From Austwickia sp040006675 (GTDB taxonomy: Bacteria > Actinomycetota > Actinomycetes > Actinomycetales > Dermatophilaceae): DNA of 10,897 bases. Numbering within the stretch: position 1 is the first letter of the stretch; the number at the start of each line of letters is the position of its first letter. Location of the stretch: the NCBI GenBank assembly GCA_040006675.1, contig JBDTWM010000098.1, forward strand, positions 1 to 10,897, given 5' to 3'. Below the pieces are notes generated by a model that had not been told where the DNA came from, made no database searches, and saw nothing but the letters and a program-made list of their open reading frames with translations. Shown here one piece after another: positions 6,151 to 10,897 of this stretch. Made by a program: the position numbers and the translations under genes.

Positions 6151-7245
6151 TCAGCCCTGAGGCAGGCTGTCGTCCCGCCTCCCCCGGGGGCGAGTCGCCC
6201 GGGCCGCGTCCTCGACCTCAGCGGCGGACCTGGCCGCTTCGGAGCGGGCCTCCTCGAGCGCCTCCCGCGGGTCCTTGAGGATGGTCTCAGCGAAGAGAGG
6301 CGTCTCGGCTGCCGTCGGGTTCTGCTGCGGGGGGCCGGGCACCCAGTCGGTGGAATCATCAGCCGGCGGCGTACGGTCCCCACCGAGGGCCGTGCTGATG
6401 CCGCGTAGTGCGTCGGTCAGTTCGCTCGGCACGATCCACATCTTGTTCGCGTCGCCGCGGGCGAGCTGGGGGAGGACCTGCAGGTACTGGTACGCGAGGA
6501 GCTTCTGGTCGGGCTTGCCCCGGTGGATCGCCTCGAACACCTGCGTGATCGCGCGGGCCTGTCCCTGCGCCTCAAGGATGCGGGCCTGAGCCGACCCCTC
6601 CGCGCGCAGGATCTGAGACTGCTTGTCGCCCTCGGCGGTGAGGATCGCGGAGGCCTTGACACCCTGGGCCGTGAGGATCGTGGCGCGCCGGTCGCGTTCG
6701 GCGCGCATCTGCTTCTCCATCGAGTCCTGCACGCTGTGCGGCGGGTCGATCGCCTTGAGCTCGACGCGCGCGACACGGATACCCCATCGGCCGGTCGCCT
6801 CGTCGAGGACGCCGCGCAGCTGGCCGTTGATCTGGTCACGGCTGGTCAGGGTCTGCTCCAGATCCATCGAGCCGATGACGTTGCGTAGCGTGGTGACGGT
6901 CAGCTGTTCGATGCCCTGGATGTAGTGCGCGATCTCGTACACGGCCGACTTGGCGTCGGTCACGGCGTAGTAGATGACCGTGTCGATATTGACGACCAGG
7001 TTGTCGGAGGTGATCACCGGTTGCGGCGGGAATGAGACGACCTGTTCGCGTAGGTCGAGGCTGGCGCGCACCTTGTCCACGAAGGGCACCAACAGGTGGA
7101 TACCACCCAGGAGCGTGCTGTGATAACGCCCGAGGCGCTCGATGATCAACGCGGTCTGCTGCGGCACGATCCGTACGGCCCGGCTGACGACCGTGACCAC
7201 GAACATGATCAGCAGCAGGAGCAGGACGAGAGAGACGTATTCCAC
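6151..7245 (-). CDS. SPFH/band 7 stomatin-like protein (paraslipin type)
   Basis: A 364-aa membrane-anchored scaffold protein. One N-terminal transmembrane helix (about 4-22) is followed directly by the SPFH domain (about 23-185: VPQQTALIIERLGRYH, then GGIHLLVPFVD). A long charged/alanine helix (180-235, AERDRRATILTAQG, EAQGQARA) would form the oligomerising coiled coil. Then comes the conserved GDANKMWIVPSEL block (264-276). The last 40 residues are a second Ala/Glu/Arg-rich helical tail. Stomatin-like proteins form large membrane assemblies and are linked to membrane microdomains and quality control. The GTG start has a strong SD (GAGGAAG, 5-6 nt spacing). It begins 9 nt after the nfeD stop, the classic NfeD-stomatin pairing, so the two products very probably act together. 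Confidence 0.95.
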   Translation of the reverse strand: MEYVSLVLLLLLIMFVVTVVSRAVRIVPQQTALIIERLGRYHSTLLGGIHLLVPFVDKVRASLDLREQVVSFPPQPVITSDNLVVNIDTVIYYAVTDAKSAVYEIAHYIQGIEQLTVTTLRNVIGSMDLEQTLTSRDQINGQLRGVLDEATGRWGIRVARVELKAIDPPHSVQDSMEKQMRAERDRRATILTAQGVKASAILTAEGDKQSQILRAEGSAQARILEAQGQARAITQVFEAIHRGKPDQKLLAYQYLQVLPQLARGDANKMWIVPSELTDALRGISTALGGDRTPPADDSTDWVPGPPQQNPTAAETPLFAETILKDPREALEEARSEAARSAAEVEDAARATRPRGRRDDSLPQG

Positions 7246-7254
7246 GGTTCTTCC

Positions 7255-7743
7255 TCACTCAGTGCGGGGGGCGGGTCCGTCTTGCACGGCACGATGGGGG
7301 GCGACCACGACTGTGGCACCCTCGATGGCGACGACCTCGACGTGGTCGCCGACCGCGACGGGTAGGGCGCCATCGACCAGCCGTGCCGACCAGTCCTCGC
7401 CGGCAATGCGTACGCGGCCGTCAATGCGGGTGACCTCATGCAGGACCTGGGCTTCGCGTCCGATATAGGCCTGCGGTCCGACGAGCAAGGACCGCGAGCG
7501 GGTCGAGTCGTCGAGTCGTCGCTTGGCGATAGGGCGCACGACCACGAGGAACGCCACGGAGGCGATCGCGGCGGTGATGACCTGCACGGGGAACGGGGCG
7601 CCTAGGGCGGAGGCGGCGACACCGGCGAGGGCTCCGCCGGCCAGCATCAGGAAGATGAAGTCGACGGTGGCCGCCTCGACCACGCCCAGCACCAATGCCA
7701 GTCCGAGCCATGCGGCCCACGCGTTGTCCTGCAACCAGTCCAT
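7255..7743 (-). CDS. NfeD-like membrane protein, short form
   Basis: A 162-aa partner of the SPFH protein. Three hydrophobic segments (about 8-25, 28-47, 52-71) are followed by a soluble C-terminal domain (about 85-150) with the NfeD OB-fold pattern: GREAQVLHEV, GRVRIAGEDWSARL, and VGDHVEVVAIEGATVVV. The N-terminal serine-protease domain of long NfeD proteins is absent, so this is the short class found next to stomatin-like genes. The ATG at 7743 has a good SD (AAAGGGGGA, about 4 nt spacing). In-frame sequence upstream of it has no conserved content. It lies 100 bp after the ABC gene on the same strand. Whether it has its own promoter is unclear: I see no TANNNT at the proper distance. Confidence 0.93.
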   Translation of the reverse strand: MDWLQDNAWAAWLGLALVLGVVEAATVDFIFLMLAGGALAGVAASALGAPFPVQVITAAIASVAFLVVVRPIAKRRLDDSTRSRSLLVGPQAYIGREAQVLHEVTRIDGRVRIAGEDWSARLVDGALPVAVGDHVEVVAIEGATVVVAPHRAVQDGPAPRTE

Positions 7744-7843
7744 CTGATCCCCCTTTCGCTGTGGTGGTCCGCTCGTGTTGCGGTCTGAGGTCGTGCTGCG
7801 GATCACGGGCCCGCGTCGTCACGGATCCGGCCCGCCCCTATCT

Positions 7844-8731
7844 CTAGGGACGATCCGGCCATCCAGCGAGTTCCCCGGCGGTCGTAGCCCGGGCGGGGGT
7901 GGCCCTGTTCGCCCCCGCGCTGGGGTCCGCCGCTGCGGTGTCGCCCGCAGGGCGCGCGCGAGCCGACCACCGCTCCCCGTGACGTTCGAGCAGGAGCGGC
8001 AGGCCGAAGGTCACGGAGAGGTTCTGCCCGGTGAGGGTGCGCTCGATCGGGCCCGCAGCGATCACGCGTCCTTCGCGCAGCAGCAGGACGTCGGTGATGC
8101 CCGGCGGGATCTCCTCGACGTGGTGCGTGACCAGCACGAGGGCCGGCGCGTCGAGGTCGGCCGCGATCTGACCGAGCCGGTTGACCAGGTCCTCCCGGCC
8201 GGCGAGGTCCAGGCCGGCCGCGGGTTCGTCGAGGAGAATCAGCTCCGGATCGGTCATGAGCGCCCGGGCGATGAGGACGCGCTTGCACTCTCCCTCGGAC
8301 AGTGTCCCGTAGGTGCGCTCCGACAGGTGCTCCGCGCCGAGCGCGTTCAGCAGGCGTCGGGCGCGGCTGACGTCCATCCGCTCGTATGATTCGCGCCATC
8401 GACCCACCACACCGTACGACGCGGTGAGCACGACGTCGCGGACCAGCTCACCGCCGGGGATCCGCTCGGCCAGCGCCGCACTCGCGAGGCCGATCCGCGG
8501 CCGCAGCTCGAAGACGTCGACGCGCCCGAGGCGCTCCCCCAGCACGCTGGCGGTGCCGCGGGTCGGATGCATGCGCGCGGCCGCGAGCTGCAGGAGGGTG
8601 GTCTTGCCGGCGCCGTTCGGGCCGAGGACGACCCAGCGCTCCCCCTCCTCGACCTGCCAGGTGACGTCGTCGAGCAGGATCGAGGTGCCTCGCGCCACGC
8701 CGACGCCCGCGAAGTCGAGGACGTCACTCAT
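7844..8731 (-). CDS. Stand-alone ABC transporter ATP-binding protein (ModF/YlmA-like)
   Basis: A 295-aa single nucleotide-binding domain. Walker A is GPNGAGKT at 37-44, the signature is LSEGE at 144-148 (Glu for the usual Gly), Walker B is LILLDEP at 164-170, the D-loop follows (AGLD), and the H-loop His is in THHVEEI (202-208). The region between Walker A and the signature (IGLASAALAERIP) lacks the usual Q-loop glutamine, as in the ModF/YlmA-like group. No permease or binding-protein gene is nearby, so it may serve a distant permease or a non-transport role. The C-terminal 35 residues are Ala/Thr-rich and look disordered. AGG lies 7 nt before the ATG, so it has an SD. A possible 7-codon leader peptide ends on this ATG. 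It is divergent from the uncharacterised gene at 8808. Confidence 0.93.
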   Translation of the reverse strand: MSDVLDFAGVGVARGTSILLDDVTWQVEEGERWVVLGPNGAGKTTLLQLAAARMHPTRGTASVLGERLGRVDVFELRPRIGLASAALAERIPGGELVRDVVLTASYGVVGRWRESYERMDVSRARRLLNALGAEHLSERTYGTLSEGECKRVLIARALMTDPELILLDEPAAGLDLAGREDLVNRLGQIAADLDAPALVLVTHHVEEIPPGITDVLLLREGRVIAAGPIERTLTGQNLSVTFGLPLLLERHGERWSARARPAGDTAAADPSAGANRATPARATTAGELAGWPDRP

Positions 8732-8751
8732 GCTTGTACCTGCCAGCTCAC
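8728..8751 (-). CDS. Putative leaderless 7-codon leader peptide MSWQVQA
   Basis: GTG at 8751 opens a frame of seven codons that ends in TGA. The TGA overlaps the ABC-gene ATG as ATGA. TAGGGT lies exactly 6 nt before the GTG, as at the leaderless starts elsewhere in this window. Translation would deliver a terminating ribosome onto the ABC start codon. There is no homology evidence for something this short. The alternative is that the same promoter simply makes an ordinary 20-nt leader carrying the ABC gene's SD. Confidence 0.33.
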   Translation of the reverse strand: MSWQVQA

Positions 8752-8757
8752 TCCTCG

Positions 8758-8763
8758 ACCCTA
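8758..8763 (-). promoter_or_regulatory. Putative -10 element for the ABC gene
   Basis: TAGGGT on the minus strand predicts a transcript start near 8751, 20 nt before the ABC-gene ATG. It lies inside the palindrome CCCTAGGG (8759-8766). It faces the promoter of the uncharacterised plus-strand gene across about 32 bp. Confidence 0.4.
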
Positions 8764-8795
8764 GGGCACGCGACGCTCGCTGAGTGGGAGGCCCC

Positions 8796-8801
8796 TACGA
8801 T
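8796..8801 (+). promoter_or_regulatory. Putative -10 element of the uncharacterised gene
   Basis: TACGAT is followed by GTCCTG and then GTG at 8808, which predicts a leaderless mRNA. GGGAGG further upstream is too far from this GTG to act as an SD, and it falls after the alternative GTG at 8784. Confidence 0.45.
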
Positions 8802-8807
8802 GTCCTG

Positions 8808-9596
8808 GTGTCTGAGCTGCCGGTGAGCGTGCGCCTAGCCCTGTGGGCCACGGCGGCATTCGCGGGGCAGGTGCCGCTCGGCGATGCGCTCGAGGCGGCC
8901 ATGGCCGACCTGGAGTTCGTGGCAGGCCGGATCGAGCGGTTGTCCACGTGGGCAGATCTCGGCGAGCGGGCCGTGCTGGTCGCCCTGCCCCACCCGGGCG
9001 CTCCGGGGCTGATCCCCCGCGGGCGGGAGGTTCTCGCTGCGGCGACGGAGTCCGGCGAGTGCGTGTTCGTGCCTGGGCTGGGCGACGTGCTGGTGCCGAC
9101 CGTGGGCGAGTTCGGCCCTCCCGACGAGGACGATCTGGACCGCTCCGAGGACCGGGTGGGCGTGGTGCGCTGGGCAGCGTACGACGGTGAACCGGTGCCC
9201 GTCCACGCCGTGGACGCGCTTGATCTGCGAGAGGTCGACCGTCGCCTTCGGCAGACGCTGGTGGACGCGCTGCACACGCTCGAGCAGCTGGACGTGCCGC
9301 CGTCAACCTGCGCGAGCCTGCGGGCGATCGCGGAGGCGACTCTCGTGGCGGGCCGGTGGGGCCTGCCGGACGGTCTGACGTCCCGGGCTCGCCGCGTCAT
9401 CGCGCAGGCGGGCACCCTCGGGGAGATCGCGGGGTTCGGCTTGGAGTACCTGCAGCAGGACGCGTCGATGGCGGACACGCTCGTTCGCGCCGAACGGCTG
9501 CGGTCGCTGCGACGGGAGGCCGACGCCGCGCTGGCGGAGGCGACCTGTGTGGCGGCACTGCACCTGGCAGGCTGGCGCGACGACACGCGCGACTGA
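8808..9596 (+). CDS. Uncharacterised 262-aa actinobacterial-type protein
   Basis: I do not recognise a named family. The protein is soluble, acidic and Leu/Ala-rich, with no signal peptide or membrane helix. The N-terminal 50 residues look helical (VRLALWATAAFAG, then a DALEAAMADLEFV helix). The middle (about 55-135) is strand-rich with Pro/Gly turns and an acidic PPDEDDLDRSED segment. The C-terminal half (about 145-262) is predicted helical, with many Arg/Glu pairs (LRSLRREADAALAEA). Codon use is the same as its neighbours, which supports a real gene. The GTG at 8808 is chosen because TACGAT is 6 nt upstream; a GTG at 8784 would add eight residues. It shares a 76-bp divergent promoter region with the ABC ATPase and ends 26 bp from the convergent glucosyltransferase gene. 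Confidence 0.85.
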   Translation: MSELPVSVRLALWATAAFAGQVPLGDALEAAMADLEFVAGRIERLSTWADLGERAVLVALPHPGAPGLIPRGREVLAAATESGECVFVPGLGDVLVPTVGEFGPPDEDDLDRSEDRVGVVRWAAYDGEPVPVHAVDALDLREVDRRLRQTLVDALHTLEQLDVPPSTCASLRAIAEATLVAGRWGLPDGLTSRARRVIAQAGTLGEIAGFGLEYLQQDASMADTLVRAERLRSLRREADAALAEATCVAALHLAGWRDDTRD

Positions 9597-9622
9597 CTGC
9601 CGCGAGGAGGATCCTGTCGAGC

Positions 9623-10819
9623 TCAGAGAATCGAGCGGTAGACCTCCAGGGTCTTGTCGCCGATCGACGACCATGAGAACCGCTCCATCGCGCGAGCGCG
9701 GCCGGCCAGGCCGAACCTGCGGGCTCGCTCGGGGTCGGAGACGGCCTCGTTCATCGCCGCCGCGAGGTCGGCGACCCACGCCGCCTCGTCGAGCGGGGTG
9801 CCGGTGCCGTCCTTGACCTGCTCGATGTCAATCAGCCAACCGGTCTCGCCGTCGACCACGACCTCCGGGATGCCACCCGTTCGCGTCGCCACGACAGCGA
9901 CCTCACACGCCATGGCCTCGAGGTTCACGATGCCGAGAGGTTCGTAGATCGACGGGCACGCGAAGACGGTGGCGTTGCTCTCCAGCGCGATCACCTCCGC
10001 GCGGGGCAGCATCTCGGGGATATAGACGACGCCGCCGCGCGTGGTCTTCAGCTCGTCGATGAGTCCCGCGATCTCGCGGCCGATCTCTGGAGTGTCCGGC
10101 GCGCCCGCGCAGAGCACGAGCTGCACGTCATCAGGCAGCTCTCGGGCGGCCCGCAGCATGTACGGCAGGCCCTTCTGCCGCGTCTGGCGACCCACGAAGA
10201 TGACGGAGCGGGCATCGGGATCAACGCCGTGCCTGCGGCAGATGTCCTTGCCTGCGTCGGAGTGGTCGGCCTGCCACATCGTCGAGTCGATCCCGTTATG
10301 CACGACCCGAACGTCCTCCGGCGCGATGCTCGGATAGCACCGGAGAATGTCCTCCCGCATGCCCGCACTGACCGCGATGACGGCGGCGGCCGCCTCGTAG
10401 GCTGTCTTCTCCACCCAGGAGCTGACCCGGTACCCACCGCCGAGCTGCTCGGCCTTCCACGGTCGCAGCGGCTCCAGTGAGTGTGCCGAGATGACGTGCG
10501 GGATCCCACGCAGAAGTGAGGCGATGTGGCCGCCCATGTTCGCGTACCACGTATGCGAGTGCACCAGGTCCGCCCCGCCGCAGTCTTGCGCGATCGTCAG
10601 GTCGACACCGAGCGTCTGCAGTGCGGCGTTCGCCCCTGTCAGCTCCACCAGGTCGGGGTAGCCCGTCGTGCCGGTCTCGTTGACCGGCACCCCGAACGCC
10701 CGCACCTGGACGTCGATGTCACCGCGCGCTCTCAGCGCCTTGGCCAGTTCGGTGACGTGGACGCCCGCTCCGCCGTACACGTTCGGTGGGTATTCCTTGG
10801 AGATGATGTCGACTCGCAC
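9623..10819 (-). CDS. glgA: GT4 glycosyltransferase, actinobacterial GlgA/GlgM type
   Basis: A 398-aa GT-B retaining glycosyltransferase, usually annotated as glycogen synthase. The N-terminal KEYPPNVYGGAGVHVTEL (8-25) is the nucleotide-sugar/glycine loop of the family. HSHTWYANMGGH (87-98) and SAHSLEPLRPW (111-121) are conserved acceptor-side blocks. VGRQTRQKG (209-217) supplies Arg211 and Lys216 for the donor phosphates. YEPLGIVNLE (292-301) holds the E-x7-E pair E293/E301. At about 400 residues it is the short actinobacterial type, not the roughly 480-aa bacterial GT5 GlgA. The mycobacterial homologue makes alpha-maltose-1-phosphate from ADP-glucose and glucose-1-phosphate (GlgM), so that reaction is likely here. 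The GTG at 10819 is the only start after an in-frame TAG at 10829-10831. Confidence 0.93.
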   Translation of the reverse strand: MRVDIISKEYPPNVYGGAGVHVTELAKALRARGDIDVQVRAFGVPVNETGTTGYPDLVELTGANAALQTLGVDLTIAQDCGGADLVHSHTWYANMGGHIASLLRGIPHVISAHSLEPLRPWKAEQLGGGYRVSSWVEKTAYEAAAAVIAVSAGMREDILRCYPSIAPEDVRVVHNGIDSTMWQADHSDAGKDICRRHGVDPDARSVIFVGRQTRQKGLPYMLRAARELPDDVQLVLCAGAPDTPEIGREIAGLIDELKTTRGGVVYIPEMLPRAEVIALESNATVFACPSIYEPLGIVNLEAMACEVAVVATRTGGIPEVVVDGETGWLIDIEQVKDGTGTPLDEAAWVADLAAAMNEAVSDPERARRFGLAGRARAMERFSWSSIGDKTLEVYRSIL

Positions 10820-10825
10820 GGCTTG

Positions 10826-10831
10826 AATCTA
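10826..10831 (-). promoter_or_regulatory. Putative -10 element of glgA
   Basis: TAGATT on the minus strand is followed by CAAGCC and then GTG at 10819, the same 6-nt spacing as at the other leaderless candidates. No SD motif precedes the GTG. No convincing -35 hexamer is visible upstream. Confidence 0.5.
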
Positions 10832-10897
10832 GCCGGGATCGCACGCCCCCGGGTCGTCATCCGACACTCCTCCGATCGAGGCGTCCACGTCGGCGTC

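Noticed and set aside
7744..7843. Separate promoter or gene between the ABC gene and nfeD
   Set aside because: I found no TANNNT at a suitable distance, no conserved frame and only a weak CGGATC/GATCCG repeat. Left as a plain intergenic gap.
7836..7849. CCCTA-TCTC-TAGGG hairpin at the ABC-gene stop codon as a terminator
   Set aside because: It has only a 5-bp stem, no T-run, and includes the stop codon itself. It is probably chance.
8759..8766. CCCTAGGG palindrome as an operator between the divergent ABC and uncharacterised genes
   Set aside because: It is 8 bp, occurs once, and is better explained as part of the TAGGGT -10 element.
10829..10897. Minus-strand frame open from the window edge to TAG at 10829, possibly the C-terminus of an upstream gene (about 22 codons, acidic end)
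   Set aside because: It is too short to judge, other frames are open too, and the TAG is part of the proposed glgA -10 element. Sequence beyond the window would decide.
1..10897. Mobile elements, CRISPR arrays, tRNA/rRNA genes, prophage or toxin-antitoxin modules
   Set aside because: I saw no direct-repeat arrays, transposase or integrase motifs, or cloverleaf sequences. Composition and codon use are even across the window.

Overview
The window comes from a high-GC actinobacterial chromosome. Evidence is the strong G/C preference at third codon positions, GTG and TTG starts, an actinobacterial-style iron box (DtxR/IdeR type), the short GT4 'glycogen synthase' typical of actinobacteria, and a recurrent TANNNT-6 nt-ATG/GTG arrangement that points to leaderless mRNAs. 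A member of the Micrococcales is a reasonable guess, but the sequence does not prove it.

Layout from left to right: (1) 1-165 is a short non-coding stretch with an 8-bp stem-loop. (2) 166-2887, minus strand, is a ferrous-iron uptake operon feoA-feoB-feoC joined by two ATGA overlaps. Its start is preceded by a palindromic DtxR/IdeR-like box. (3) 2957-3790, minus strand, is a PlsC-type acyltransferase. It is divergent from (4) a plus-strand PEBP (YbhB/YbcL-like) protein at 3940-4470. (5) 4445-7743 is a tight minus-strand run, read nfeD, SPFH/stomatin-like protein, TauE/SafE permease, TrmH/SpoU RNA methyltransferase. The last gene overlaps the PEBP gene tail to tail. (6) 7844-8731, minus strand, is a stand-alone ABC ATPase, preceded by a possible 7-codon leader peptide. 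It is divergent from (7) an unrecognised 262-aa protein at 8808-9596. (8) 9623-10819, minus strand, is a GT4 glucosyltransferase of the actinobacterial GlgA/GlgM type.

How the genes work together: feoABC is a functional unit for Fe(II) import, probably repressed by iron. nfeD and the SPFH gene form the known membrane-microdomain partner pair. The permease and methyltransferase downstream may share their transcript but have no obvious common function. The rest is ordinary housekeeping or accessory metabolism.

I found no mobile element, CRISPR array, tRNA, rRNA or obvious novel multi-gene system. The most notable non-gene signal is the promoter pattern: six of the seven or so transcription-unit starts have TANNNT exactly 6 nt before the start codon, and a seventh copy precedes the mini-ORF ahead of the ABC gene.
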